Positions 37,071 through 48,880 of a stretch of 64,000 bases of DNA are shown here, piece after piece. Position 1 is the stretch's first letter. Each line of letters starts with the position of its first letter. Source of the DNA: RYN-230 sp963768945. GTDB taxonomy: Bacteria; Actinomycetota; Actinomycetes; Streptosporangiales; Streptosporangiaceae. The notes beneath the pieces are model-generated. The model had not been told where the DNA came from and did not search any database. It saw only the letters and a list, made by a program, of their open reading frames with translations. The stretch lies in contig CAVYJW010000005.1 in the NCBI GenBank assembly GCA_963768945.1, positions 124,001-188,000 on the forward strand. Reading direction: 5' to 3'. The position numbers were made by a program, and so were the translations under genes.

Positions 37071-37805
37071 TTACGGGACCGCGATGCCACGGCCTTTCAG
37101 GACGAAGATGATGGCGTGGCTGCTCAGTTTCCCGCTGTAGGCCGTGGCGGTGTAGGTACCGGGCCGGGCGGCCCGGTACCGGGCCCGGCAGCCAGGGGCT
37201 GAGGTTTGCCGGTTCCAGGTGATCTGCGCCACGGCGGGCACTCCCCGGGCCAGGGTGGTGGCCCGGGGAGCCGGGCGGGCGCAGTCCGCGGAGTCCCAGA
37301 CCTGGTTCTTCCCGCCCGCCCTGATCACGATGTGCAGATACGTGGCGCCGAGGTCGGCGGTGCAGGGGCCGGGAGCGGTGGACACCACGTTGACGCTGAA
37401 TTGCGGCGAGGCGTGCGCCGGGTAGCTGTACCGGGCCGAGAACAGGCTCAGAACGAGGTCAGCGTAGGGGCATGCTCCGGGGGCGCGCGCAATCGCCGTC
37501 TTCGGCAGGCGCTGGCCCGCCGGGTGCCGGGTCGCGGACGGCCCGTGCTCCGGGGACGGTGATGGGCTGGGCGTGCGCGTCCCTGCCGGGGACGGGGTCG
37601 TGGAGGCCGGGTGGGTGGAGTGCTGGCTGGTCGTCTGGGACAGGTCGGTGGCCCGCCGGGTGGCCCCGCCGCCGAGGGCGCCGTTCACGGTCCACGTGAC
37701 GAGGGTGAGCATGCCGATGCCCGCGGCCAGCGCGATGACCCTGCGCCGCCAGTAGACGTTGACCTGACCTGCGCTTTTGGGCGGGTCGGCCGAACCGCGA
37801 GGCAT
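37071..37805 (-). CDS. Membrane-anchored extracytoplasmic protein, function unknown
   Basis: The 244-residue product has a short basic N terminus, one transmembrane helix (VIALAAGIGMLTLVTWTVNG, about residues 23-42), a Ser/Thr/Pro-rich linker (to about 100) and a C-terminal beta-rich domain with five cysteines (ACPYADLVLSLFSARYSYPA ... DSADCARPAPRATTLARG ... APGCRARYRAARPGTYTATA). The linker and topology suggest an anchored cell-surface domain. It converges on disA and is divergent from mutY. No catalytic motif is recognised. Confidence 0.75.
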   Translation of the reverse strand: MPRGSADPPKSAGQVNVYWRRRVIALAAGIGMLTLVTWTVNGALGGGATRRATDLSQTTSQHSTHPASTTPSPAGTRTPSPSPSPEHGPSATRHPAGQRLPKTAIARAPGACPYADLVLSLFSARYSYPAHASPQFSVNVVSTAPGPCTADLGATYLHIVIRAGGKNQVWDSADCARPAPRATTLARGVPAVAQITWNRQTSAPGCRARYRAARPGTYTATAYSGKLSSHAIIFVLKGRGIAVP

Positions 37806-38002
37806 GCGAGCAGTATGCGCCGGCAGCCCTCGCTGATCTTGCCGACCCGCCGGAACGGTGCGGCATTATTGCAGGTCGGCGCCGATCCCGGAGCGCTTTT
37901 GGGCAGACCCGGGCGGGATCCTCCGGTAAACCCGCACCCACCCGTCGATTCGCTGGATGGGCCGGCCGCGACGCGCGGGGATCATGCGAGGATCGAGGCG
38001 TC

Positions 38003-39010
38003 ATGGCGACTGCGGACACAGCGATTGGCGACACAGCGATTGCGGACACAGCAATTGCGGACACAGCGACTCCACACCCCGGCGCGATCCTGGACTGGTA
38101 CGCCCTTCATCAGCGGGATCTGCCGTGGCGCCGGCCCGACGCCACGCCGTGGGCGGTCCTGGTCAGCGAGATCATGCTGCAGCAGACGCCGGTCGCCCGG
38201 GTGCTGCCCGCGTATGCGGCCTGGCTGGCCCGGTGGCCCACACCCGCGTCACTGGCCGCGTCCCCGGCCGGGGACGCGGTGCGGGCCTGGGGGCGCCTTG
38301 GCTACCCGCGACGGGCGATCCGGCTGCACGCGACGGCGCAGGCCCTGGTCGAGCGGCATGGCGGGCAAGTCCCGGCGTCGGCAGACGCGCTGCGGGAGCT
38401 GCCCGGCGTCGGCTCCTACACGGCCGCCGCGGTCGCGAGCTTCGCGTTCGGGCAGCGGCACGCGGTGCTGGACACCAACGTGCGGAGGGTACTGGCGCGG
38501 CTGGTAAGCGGCCGGGAGCTGCCGTCACCTAGCCCGTCGGCGGCCGAGCGGAGACTCGCCGAGTCGCTGCTGCCGGAGCCGCCCGCGGTGGCGGCACGAT
38601 GGTCGGTGGCAGTCATGGAACTTGGCGCCCTGATCTGCACGGCCGTCAGTCCGCGGTGCGCCACCTGCCCGGTGGCCGCCAGCTGCGCGTGGCGCCGGGC
38701 CGGGCATCCCGCGGACGGCGGGCCGCGGCGCAGCCAGAAGTACGAAGGGACGGACCGGCAGTGCCGCGGGCGGCTGCTGGCGGTGCTCCGCGACTGCCCC
38801 GGCCCGGTGCCGGCCTCCCAGCTGGAGGCGGCCTGGGCGGATCTGCTGCAGCGCAGCCGGGCCCTGGACGGCCTGGTGGCGGACGGCCTGGTGGACCCCC
38901 TGCCGGACGGCCGGTTCGCGCTTCCCGGAACGCACCCCCTCCCCGGAACGCACCCCCTCCCCGGAACGCACCCCCTCCCCGGAACGCACCCCCTCCCCGG
39001 AACGCACTGA
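38003..39010 (+). CDS. mutY: A/G-specific adenine DNA glycosylase
   Basis: MutY removes adenine mispaired with 8-oxoguanine. The catalytic Glu is in VLVSEIMLQQTPVARVLPAY. The helix-hairpin-helix (LRELPGVGSYTAAAVASFAF) is followed by the catalytic Asp in HAVLDTNVRRVLARL. The 4Fe-4S cluster is complete as C-x6-C-x2-C-x5-C (ICTAVSPRCATCPVAASC). At 335 residues it is close to the shorter actinobacterial MutY, without a clear full-length MutT-like domain. Both ends carry in-frame tandem repeats (DTAIA pentads at the N terminus, PGTHPL hexads at the C terminus). It belongs to a repair cluster with radA and disA. Confidence 0.95.
   Translation: MATADTAIGDTAIADTAIADTATPHPGAILDWYALHQRDLPWRRPDATPWAVLVSEIMLQQTPVARVLPAYAAWLARWPTPASLAASPAGDAVRAWGRLGYPRRAIRLHATAQALVERHGGQVPASADALRELPGVGSYTAAAVASFAFGQRHAVLDTNVRRVLARLVSGRELPSPSPSAAERRLAESLLPEPPAVAARWSVAVMELGALICTAVSPRCATCPVAASCAWRRAGHPADGGPRRSQKYEGTDRQCRGRLLAVLRDCPGPVPASQLEAAWADLLQRSRALDGLVADGLVDPLPDGRFALPGTHPLPGTHPLPGTHPLPGTHPLPGTH
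38012..38071 (+). repeat. Four 15-bp repeats at the MutY N terminus
   Basis: Four consecutive copies of gcggacacagcgatt, with one to three changes each, encode DTAI(A/G) pentads directly after the start codon. Confidence 0.9.
38924..39007 (+). repeat. 18-bp repeats at the MutY C terminus
   Basis: Four perfect copies of cccggaacgcaccccctc plus 12 bp of a fifth run straight into the stop codon, encoding repeated PGTHPL. Copies are identical, so the array is recent or actively homogenised. Confidence 0.95.
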
Positions 39011-39043
39011 GCGGCGGCCCCCGGAAGGGACCGCCGCTCAGTG
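39005..39043. terminator. Bidirectional hairpin between convergent mutY and clpC
   Basis: cactgagcggcgg (39005-39017) pairs perfectly with 39031-39043 around a 13-nt loop. The stem contains the mutY stop codon and ends 30 bp before the clpC stop, so it can serve both transcripts. Confidence 0.8.
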
Positions 39044-39072
39044 TTCTGGCTATCTAATGCCGTGTGCCTCGG

Positions 39073-41610
<2,538 letters not shown>

Positions 41611-42588
41611 CGCCTCGCTCCTCACAGAGCGGTCGGGGGGACCCAGATGTCCGGATGTCCGGGGCCCGTCCCTTCCGCATGGTAGCCCGCATGCCGGACG
41701 ATGTACCGCGCGATATGCGGCACTTATGTAAACAGTTCCCCGGCATGACGACCTTCATCCCATCCAACCCCGGGGAGGGGGGAAGGTGTTCCCTGTACGC
41801 CGCAAGCGAACGCCGCCGCCCCCGCTGCGACCAGCGCCGGTTCCTACTCCGTACCAACGAGCCACCCGCGCCCGAAGTTCACGGCGCGGGCCGGTTCGCC
41901 TGGCGGAGACCCGGGCGCCGGGCGGAGCAGCCATGCCCTCGCGAGTAGCCGGCAGACGGCCGCCGGGGCGGGCAGTGGGCGCTCCGCGAGGAGCGGGCAG
42001 GCAGCCACCGGACGCAACAGCCACCCCCGCGGAGGAGCGGGCAGGCAGGCACGGGACGCAACAGCAGCCCCCGCGGAGGAGCCGGCAGGCAGCCACCGGG
42101 ACGCAACAGCCACCCCCGCGGAGGAGCAGGCAGGCAGGCACTGGGCGGGATGGCGGGCGCTGCTGGAGAAGCCGGAGCGCGAGCGCTGGGCGGCCGACTG
42201 CGGAGCGGCCAGGGCCGGGAGGAGGGGCTCACGCCGGGAACCGTTCCCGGGCCGACGCCGCGCACTGGCTGTGCTGCATATAACGACGCACGCCCAACTT
42301 GGCGGCAGCACCAGATAGCAAGCCGCGGAGCAAGTGGGAAGGAAGAGTGTCTGCGAAGCGAAGCACTAGTCCCCGCAAAGGACAGGGCCTGCCACGCACT
42401 GGGCCCGCCGAGGCCCCGGCCCGCAAAGGACAGGGGAAGAGGACGCAAGCAGAAGGCCCGTCAAGCAGCCGACCCGCTAAGCACAAGGCCCCCGCAAAGT
42501 CAGGCCCGCACGGGTCCTGCGGCGTGGTCCAGCGTCCAACGGAAACCGGCACGCCACAGGGCGCCTGCGGGCCCTTTGGCGCAATCCC
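41611..42588. other. Long noncoding stretch between clpC and lsr2
   Basis: No credible gene is seen in about 980 bp. The first 150 bp, with lower GC content near 41705-41730, should carry the clpC promoter. The middle holds tandem 44-bp repeats (41988-42145). Towards lsr2 a 16-mer (cccgcaaaggacaggg) recurs at 42372 and 42420. Open frames here are low in complexity and lack start or ribosome-site support. Confidence 0.6.
41988..42145. repeat. 3.5 copies of a 44-45-bp tandem repeat
   Basis: Copies lie at 41988-42031, 42032-42075 and 42076-42120, with a partial copy at 42121-42145. Each starts gaggagc and contains gacgcaacag followed by ccccgcg. The unit length excludes CRISPR, as there are no distinct spacers. 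Confidence 0.9.
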
Positions 42589-42921
42589 TTAGTGGGCTGC
42601 GTCGTACTCCGAGATGATCTGGGCGGGAATCCGGCCACGCTCGCTGACCTTGTAGCCGCGCTGTTTGGCCCACGCCCGGATTTCTGAGCTGCGCTCCCGG
42701 CCAGGACCGGTCCTGGCGCGACGACGGCGGCCGCCGGCCGCGCCACCACTTGCCTTGCGTGCATGGTCAACGTAGGGCGCAAACTCTTTGCGGAGCTTGT
42801 TCGCGTTTTCTGAACTGAGGTCGATCTCGTAGATGGTGCCGTCGAGACTGAAGGCCACGGTCTCGGTCGCCTCACCTCCGTCGAGGTCATCGACGAGGAG
42901 CACCTGAACCTTTTGTGCCAT
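42589..42921 (-). CDS. lsr2: Nucleoid-associated protein Lsr2
   Basis: Lsr2 is the actinobacterial H-NS analogue that bridges DNA and silences A/T-rich genes. ATG 42921 (MAQKVQVLLVDDLDGGEATE), preceded by ggaaggg, gives 110 residues. The N-terminal dimerisation domain includes VAFSLDGTIYEIDLSSENAN, and the C-terminal DNA-binding domain contains IRAWAKQRGYKVSERGRIPA with the AT-groove RGR. The linker is rich in Ala, Gly and Arg. The upstream region is unusually A/T-rich, consistent with autoregulation. Confidence 0.97.
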   Translation of the reverse strand: MAQKVQVLLVDDLDGGEATETVAFSLDGTIYEIDLSSENANKLRKEFAPYVDHARKASGGAAGGRRRRARTGPGRERSSEIRAWAKQRGYKVSERGRIPAQIISEYDAAH

Positions 42922-42965
42922 GGGAGCCAGCCCTTCCGCTGGAGCAACTCTTTTAGGTTGCCAAA

Positions 42966-42995
42966 GATATACCACGCACCGCTTGCGTTTGCCAA
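42966..42995 (-). promoter_or_regulatory. Putative sigma-70-type promoter of lsr2
   Basis: On the minus strand TTGGCA (-35) and TATATC (-10) are separated by 18 nt, about 45 bp before the lsr2 ATG. This is one of the most consensus-like promoters in the window. Confidence 0.55.
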
Positions 42996-43163
42996 TTCAT
43001 GCTCCTGGAAACGCGGTCAGAGTTCTCTGAGCGGCATGGGCAGGCAGACTACCTGGAAGATAGCTGTAACTCTGAGTAATCGAACTTGGATAGGGTACCC
43101 GCAAAGAGGAGCGCCGATGTAACCCGCCTCCACTGACGGTTGCCGCTTGGTACTGAACGTGTT

Positions 43164-43385
43164 CTACAGCTCGCCGCGATCGGGCGATGCAGCCGACTGT
43201 GAAGCGTCGCTCTCCGAACCATCACTGTGCGGAATCCCGCCGTCGCCGGAAATATCCTCCGGGTACTCGTCTTCTGCGGACTCACGCTTGGGGCCAAGCT
43301 GATGACGCAGGAAGAGTCCCACCCCGATCAGGAAGGCTACGCAGACAACCGCAGGAGGCGTCACAGCGGCCAGGTCACTGAGCAA
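43164..43385 (-). CDS. Small single-pass membrane protein
   Basis: The 73-residue product is taken from TTG 43385 because ggaaagggg lies just upstream and the following LLSDLAAVTPPAVVCVAFLI is where such actinobacterial proteins begin; the frame is open to 43478. One transmembrane helix (PPAVVCVAFLIGVGLFLRHQ) is followed by a charged, acidic, Ser-rich tail (SAEDEYPEDISGDGG and on). It is the gene nearest upstream of lsr2, on the same strand. Its function is unknown. Confidence 0.6.
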   Translation of the reverse strand: MLSDLAAVTPPAVVCVAFLIGVGLFLRHQLGPKRESAEDEYPEDISGDGGIPHSDGSESDASQSAASPDRGEL

Positions 43386-44425
43386 GGCGCACCCCTTTCC
43401 GGCCGTCCTACTGGTCTTCCAGCCCGCGCCACGGTCACCTCTCCGCCGACCTTGATCGGTGTAACCGCCGTTGAACATTGGGTCATCCAGCGCGGGCCTA
43501 CTTATTCATTGTTGCTCATAGCCAATGGGCAGCCGGCCGCGCCCTCCCCGTTGCGGCACGGGCAACTCCGGGCGGCGGCAAACCGCCCCCAGGCGGGCCG
43601 ACTCCCAGCGGGCTGGCCCGGCGGCTGGCTCCCGGCAGGCTGCCCCGGCGGCTGGCTCCCGGCGGGCTGGCCAGAGACCTCCCGCGCCGTCCATCCCGGA
43701 GCCGGGCCGCGCCGTGGACTCAGCAGGCCCGGGCCCGGGCCTGCTGAGTCGGGGCCCGGGCCCGGGCCCGGCCTGCGCCCGGCCGGGGCCGCCCCGGGTC
43801 GAACGGCACGCGCCGGTGGCTCGCGGCTGGCCACGGGCCAGCGGCCCGGCTAAGACACCGGGCCGGGCGCGCGGACCGCCGCGGCGGCAGGGGCACACCA
43901 TCCCGGCGCTGCGCACCAGACCCCGGCGCAGGCCTGACCCGAACCACACCCGCGGCACCGACCGTCGTGGCAGGATCCCAGACGTAGCAGGGGAATCCGC
44001 GGTCACGCGGCATCCCGCCCCGTGCCTCCCGGCAGGTCACCAGGCCTATTCCGGCAGGGGGCCCGGGCAGGCCAGCGCGGGCAGGCCAGCCTGGCCAGCC
44101 CAGCCCGGGCAAGGCCGTCGGCACGCGAGGGAGCGCGGACCGGGCGGCACAGGTACTGAAAGACCAGCGCACTGAACAGCAGGGCACTGAACAACAGCAG
44201 GGCAGCACCGGCGGCCAGTCCCCGGCAGGGTGCCAGCACCATGCACAGGCACCAGTCGCCCAGGGGTGGCCACGGTCACCAGGCACGGCCTCCGGCGGGG
44301 GCTGCCCTTCAGCAGACCGGGGCGTGATGCGCGGCAGGCCGGCCGGGCCGGGCGGCAGCCGGACCACGCCAAGTCATCGGGACCGCCAGGGTCCGCGACT
44401 AGGGAGAAAGCAGCCGCGACGCACG
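43386..44425. other. Long noncoding stretch with GC-rich repeats before the EndoQ-UvrD gene
   Basis: About 1 kb without a supported gene. It holds tandem GC-rich units of about 27 bp containing ggcggctggctcccggc (about 43608-43672), a perfect 34-bp palindrome (43717-43750), and further runs built from cccggg and caggccagc. A repeated string gcactgaacancagggca occurs near 44165-44210. Open frames are low in complexity and shift with the repeats. Confidence 0.6.
43717..43750. repeat. Perfect 34-bp palindrome without spacer
   Basis: The left half (gactcagcaggcccggg) is exactly the reverse complement of the right half, with the centre inside gggcccggg. Such a sequence can extrude a cruciform or form a long RNA hairpin. 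It lies in the noncoding region between the small membrane protein gene and the EndoQ-UvrD gene. Confidence 0.9.
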
Positions 44426-47400
44426 ATGTTTCACGCCGACCTGCATATTCACTCGCGCTTCTCCCGGGCGTGCAGCAAGAACTGTGACATTCCCGGGCTC
44501 GCCTGGTGGGCGCTGCGCAAGGGCGTCACGGTCGTCGGGACCGGGGACTTCACCCATCCCGGCTGGGCCGAAGAACTCCGCGACACCCTGGTTCCCGCCG
44601 AACCTGGCTTACTGCAACTCCGCCCGGACCTGGCGGATCAGCTGCGCCGGAACTCACCGCCGACTTGTGATCGGCCGGTGCGTTTCATGCTCTCTACGGA
44701 GATATCCACGATCTACCGGTCCGGTGAGCGCACGCGCAAGGTCCATCACCTGTTGTATGCGCCGACGCTAGAGGCAGCGGGGAAGATCACAGCCGCCCTT
44801 GCGAAGGTCGGCAACCTGGCTTCTGACGGTCGCCCCATTCTCGGGCTCGACTCGCGGCACCTGCTGGACATCACGCTGAACGCGGGCCCCGGCTGCTATC
44901 TCGTTCCGGCCCATATCTGGACCCCATGGTTCGCGGTACTGGGATCCAAATCCGGTTTCGACGTCGTCGCCGACTGTTACGGGGACCTCGCCGGTCAGGT
45001 GTTCGCGGTAGAGACCGGACTCTCCTCTGACCCGCCCATGAACTGGATGTGCTCTTCCCTTGACGGTTATCGGCTGGTCAGTAATTCCGACGCTCACTCT
45101 CCCCCGATGCTCGGCCGCGAGGCGACAACACTTGACGTTGAACTGGATTACTTTGCGATCGAGCGCGCCTTGCGCAGCGGGGCTGGCCTGCACAGCACGG
45201 TCAATTTCTTCCCCGAGGGTGGCCGTTACCACTTGGACGGACACCGTAAGTGCGGGGTCCGGCTGGAGCCAGGGCAGTCCGCCGCCCACGGCGGGATATG
45301 CCCCGGGTGTGGCAAGCCGCTGACCATTGGCGTGCTGAACCGGGTGACCGAGCTCGCCGACCGGCCCGCGGGTTACCGGCCGGACGGGGCAGCCGAATCG
45401 GTCAACCTGGTCTCCCTGCCGGACGTGGTAGGCGAACTCCTCGGCGCCGGGCCCAAGAGCAAGAAGGTCAACGCCGAGGTGCGCCCGGCTGGTCGCCGCG
45501 CTGGGCCCGGAACTGGCCATCCTGCTCGCCACCCCGCCCGGGGAGCTGAGCCGGGCAGGCGGAAGCCTGCTCGGAGAGGCCATGACGAGGTTGCGGGCCG
45601 GCACCGTGCACAAGGAGGCGGGGTACGACGGCGAATACGGGGTGATCCGGCTCTTTGGGCCGGGCGAACTCGGCCGGGGCACTGCCGTGCTGTTCGACGT
45701 GGGCACGCCCGGATCCCTGGCCGCCGCCGTCCCCGCGCCCCGTGGGCCTGCCCAGCCGGGGCACGGCGTGGCTGAGCGGGCCGTACGGGCCGAGCCCGCC
45801 ACGGCCGGGGCGGCCCGCGGGCACACCCCGGTTGAGCGGGCCGCGAAAGATCAGGCGGGCGGGGCCGGGAGAGCACGGAACATCGTTAGGGAAGAAAAGG
45901 GCTCCCGGGGAGAAGTCACGGGCGGTTCCTTGCTGGACCGGCTGGACCCAGAGCAACGGGCCGCCGCGGCCGCCGCCGCGCCACTGATGATCATCGCGGG
46001 GCCGGGTACCGGCAAGACACGCACGCTGACCCACCGCCTTGCGGCCGGCGTGGCGGAGGAAGGCGTGGCCGCCGAGGCCTGCCTGGCCGTCACGTTCACG
46101 CGCCGGGCCGCGGAGGAGATGCGCGAGCGCCTGGCGGCGCTGCTCGGCCGGCGGGCCGCCCGGCTCACCGTGACCACGTTCCACGGGCTCGGGCTGATGA
46201 TCCTGCGCGAGCATCACGAGCTCGCCGGGCTGGCGGCGGACTTCACGGTCGCCGACGAGAAGACGGTGCTGGAGGTGGCCACCGAGCTGGCCGGGTCACC
46301 GCGCGGCGGCCGGGCCCTGCTGTCCGGCGCGGCTGCCGACCCGCAGCGCCGGGAACTGCTCCGCAAGGGCCTGGCCGCCCGGGACCTGGTGGACTTCGAC
46401 GGCCTGGTCGAGCTGGCGGTGGCCATCCTGGACGGCGCGCCGGCCGTGGCCGCCCGGCTCCGCGGGCGCTGGCCGCGGATCAGCGTGGACGAGTACCAGG
46501 ACATCGATGCGACGCAGTACGCGCTGCTGCGGCTGCTCGCCGGGGACGGGACGGGCCTCACCGTGATCGGCGACCCGGACCAGGCCATCTACCGGTTCCG
46601 GGGTGCGGACGTGGGTTTCTTCCTGCGGTTCGGGGAGGACTACCCGGGAGCGTCCACGGTGGCGCTCACGGCGAACTACCGCTCCAGCCCCGGCATCGTG
46701 GCCGGGGCGCTGCAGGCCATCGCGCCCGCCACCCTGGTGCCGGGCCGGGTGCTGCGGGCGGCCACGGGTACCGCTCCCGGCGCCCGGATCAGCTTCCACG
46801 AGGCGGCCGACCCGGCAGGCGAAGCGGCCTGGATCGCCGAGGCCATCGACCGGCTGCTCGGCGGGTCGTCGTTCCACTCCCTGGACAGCGGCCGGGCCGA
46901 CGGCCACGGTCACGGTGGCATCGGGCTGGCCGACATCGCCGTGCTGTACCGGACCGACGCCCAGGCCGCGTCGCTCGGCCAGGGCCTGACCCGGGCCGGG
47001 TTGCCGTTCCAGAAGCGCTCGCACGACCTGCTGGACCGGCGGCCGGGGGTGGCGGAGATCCTCCGGGAACTGCCGCTGGACCGCGGCCCGGGATCCTTTC
47101 CGGCGGGAACGTTGGTCGCGTCCCAGCTGCGGAGCGCGGTGAGCAGGCTCGCCGCGGCCGCGGACGCGGCCCGGAAACCGGGGGCGGGCCGGGGCGGGCT
47201 GGCCGGCGCCGACCTGCGCACCGCGGGTGAGGTTCTCGCGCCGCTCGCCCGGCGCTGCGGCGACGACATGGAGCAGTTCCGGACGGGGATTGCGCTCGGC
47301 GCAGAAGTCGATGCCCTCGATCCCCGCGCGGACGCCATCGCGCTGCTGACCCTGCACGCGGCCAAGGGGCTGGAGTTCGAGGTGGTCTTCCTGGCCGGCT

Positions 47401-47669
47401 GCGAGCGGGATCTGCTGCCACTCTGGCTGCCCGGCTCGGCGGTGGACGCCCGCCCGGATCCGGCCGAGGAACGGCGCCTGCTGTTCGTGGGCATGACCAG
47501 GGCCCGCACGCAGCTGCTGCTGAGCTGCGCGGCGCGGCGCAGCAGGCACGGCAGCAGCGCCGAGACGGGGGTCTCGCCGTTCCTGTCCGCGATCGACCCC
47601 GGCCTGCTGGACCGCTCGGCTCCGCCCCGGGCCCGGCGTCCTGCCGACCGCCAGCTCCGGCTGCTTTGA
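44426..47669 (+). CDS. Endonuclease Q-like PHP nuclease fused to a UvrD-type helicase, one frameshift near 45482
   Basis: The N-terminal 400 residues match the EndoQ/TIGR00375 family: MFHADLHIHSRFSRACSKNC (HxH), VVGTGDFTHPGW, FMLSTEISTIYRSGERTRKV, LVPAHIWTPWFAVLGSKSGF, LVSNSDAHSPPMLGREATTL and a Cys-rich ribbon ending ICPGCGKPL. A helicase follows: Walker A IIAGPGTGKTRTLTHR, AVTFTRRAAEEM, SVDEYQDIDATQYALL, VIGDPDQAIYRFRGADVGFF, LTLHAAKGLEFEVVFLAG and FVGMTRARTQLLLS. The halves are in different frames; dropping one base near 45482 joins KKVNAEV to ARLVAALGPELAILL and gives 1080 residues. EndoQ cleaves 5' of deaminated bases, so a repair nuclease-helicase is likely. Confidence 0.88.
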
Positions 47670-47700
47670 GCAGGAGCGGCCGGGCCTCAGCAGGCGGGCA

Positions 47701-48282
47701 TCAGCAGCCGGAGGTCAGCGGCCGGGGGGCGCAGGCGCCGGGCGGGGGCGCGCCGGGCAGCGGCGCCTCAGGGAGCGGAGGCAGGCGGAGAAGCATCCGG
47801 CTGTTGCCGAGTGTGTTGGGCTTGACCCGGCCCAGGTCGAGGAACTCCGCCACGCCCTCGTCGTAGGAGCGCAGCAGTTCCGCGTACACCTCGTGCGATA
47901 CCGGCGTGCCCTCGATTTCCTCGAACCCGTGCCGGGCGAAGAAGCCGACCGAGAACGTCAGCACGAAGACCCGCGCGACGCCGACCTCCCGGGCGCTGTC
48001 CAGCAGCGCCTCGACCAGGCGGTGCCCGATGCCCAGGCCCTGGCAGCTCTCGTGCACCGCCACCGTGCGGATCTCGGCCAGGTCCTCCCACATCACGTGC
48101 AGCGCCCCGCAGCCCACCACCTGGTGGTCGCTGAGCCGCTCGGCGACCCAGAACTCCTGGACATCCTCGTACAGGGTGACGGTGGCCTTGCGCAGCACCC
48201 GGCCGGACGCGACGTTCTCGGCGACCAGGCCGGCGATGGCCCGGATGTCACGGGTGCGGGCCCGCCTGATGATGTGCTCCAT
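47701..48282 (-). CDS. ArgA-type amino-acid N-acetyltransferase (GNAT)
   Basis: The GNAT-fold product (about 193 residues from ATG 48282) resembles the short N-acetylglutamate synthase of actinobacteria (Rv2747 type), which acetylates glutamate at the start of arginine synthesis. Marks are MEHIIRRARTRDIRAIAGLV, VWAERLSDHQVV-like VAERLSDHQVVGCGALHVMW, AEIRTVAVHESCQGLGIGHR with the acetyl-CoA loop Q-x-x-G-x-G, VFVLTFSVGFFARHGFEEIE and the family end VKPNTLGNSRMLLRL. A Pro/Ala-rich tail follows. No other arg gene is present nearby. It converges on the EndoQ-UvrD gene. Confidence 0.85.
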   Translation of the reverse strand: MEHIIRRARTRDIRAIAGLVAENVASGRVLRKATVTLYEDVQEFWVAERLSDHQVVGCGALHVMWEDLAEIRTVAVHESCQGLGIGHRLVEALLDSAREVGVARVFVLTFSVGFFARHGFEEIEGTPVSHEVYAELLRSYDEGVAEFLDLGRVKPNTLGNSRMLLRLPPLPEAPLPGAPPPGACAPRPLTSGC

Positions 48283-48714
48283 CGCCCGCACACCTTAGCC
48301 GCTGGCCCGGGCCGGCCTGCCGCTGAAGCATGATCTACCGGCGCCCGGCTGGGCTCCCCGGGACACGGGAGGCACCTTTTCAAGGACCCTAGGTAATCGA
48401 TCAATCACAGATTGCCTCCATAGTCACCACGAAGCAGCCGGGGCCCATCACGCCCTGATCTCGGCTTGTTCTCCTGACCGCATAGAAGTCCTCTGAACTG
48501 GGCAAACGCTTCCGGGCCTTAAGCGGGAAAACGCCGCTTCCCGGCGGTGAACACGGCCGGCCCGCAACGGCTCAAACGCGCCGAAGCCGCCGCAAGACAA
48601 TCCGCGGGCCACGCCGCAACAACCAGGGAAGGATTCTGCGGTTCCGGACACCGAGCGGCCGGTAATCCATTAATCTGCATCGCTGTCACCGTGCTGCACT
48701 CCAGCCCCCAGAGC
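48283..48714. other. Noncoding region upstream of the c-di-AMP riboswitch
   Basis: About 430 bp without a credible gene. It contains several stretches with lower GC content, for example around 48385-48420 (ggtaatcgatcaatcacag) and 48660-48680, where taatct could be part of the promoter of the riboswitch transcript. A short open frame from 48547 is low quality. Confidence 0.5.
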
Positions 48715-48865
48715 GTGGCGCGGCCGCCGAGTTTCTGCGCCGCAGCACGCGGCCAGGAAGCCGGGGACCCGTGTTCCCGGGGTGAATCCGCGAGCGGGTG
48801 CGACGCAGCGCCCAGCGGTAGGGCTCCTCTGGCCCGAACCCGTCAGCTAACCCGGCAGGCGGGGT
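48715..48865 (+). ncRNA. ydaO/yuaA-type c-di-AMP riboswitch
   Basis: Conserved blocks of the actinobacterial ydaO motif occur in the right order: gccgagtttctgcgccgc, ggggaccc, cccggggtgaatccgcgagc, gacgcagcgcccagcggtag, and cccgaacccgtcagctaacc followed by cggcaggc. The 3' end lies about 15 bp before the GTG of an NlpC/P60 hydrolase gene, the classic target of this riboswitch in actinobacteria. Known examples switch expression off when c-di-AMP binds. The edges are approximate. Confidence 0.9.
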
Positions 48866-48880
48866 GAGAGAGGAGAGCTC

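Noticed and set aside
41988..42145. Repeat array considered as CRISPR
   Set aside because: Units are contiguous 44-45-bp tandem copies without unique spacers, and no cas gene is present.
42922..43163. Possible tRNA or small RNA gene in the A/T-rich region upstream of lsr2
   Set aside because: No cloverleaf, T-loop consensus or CCA-like end is visible; the region is better explained as the lsr2 promoter.
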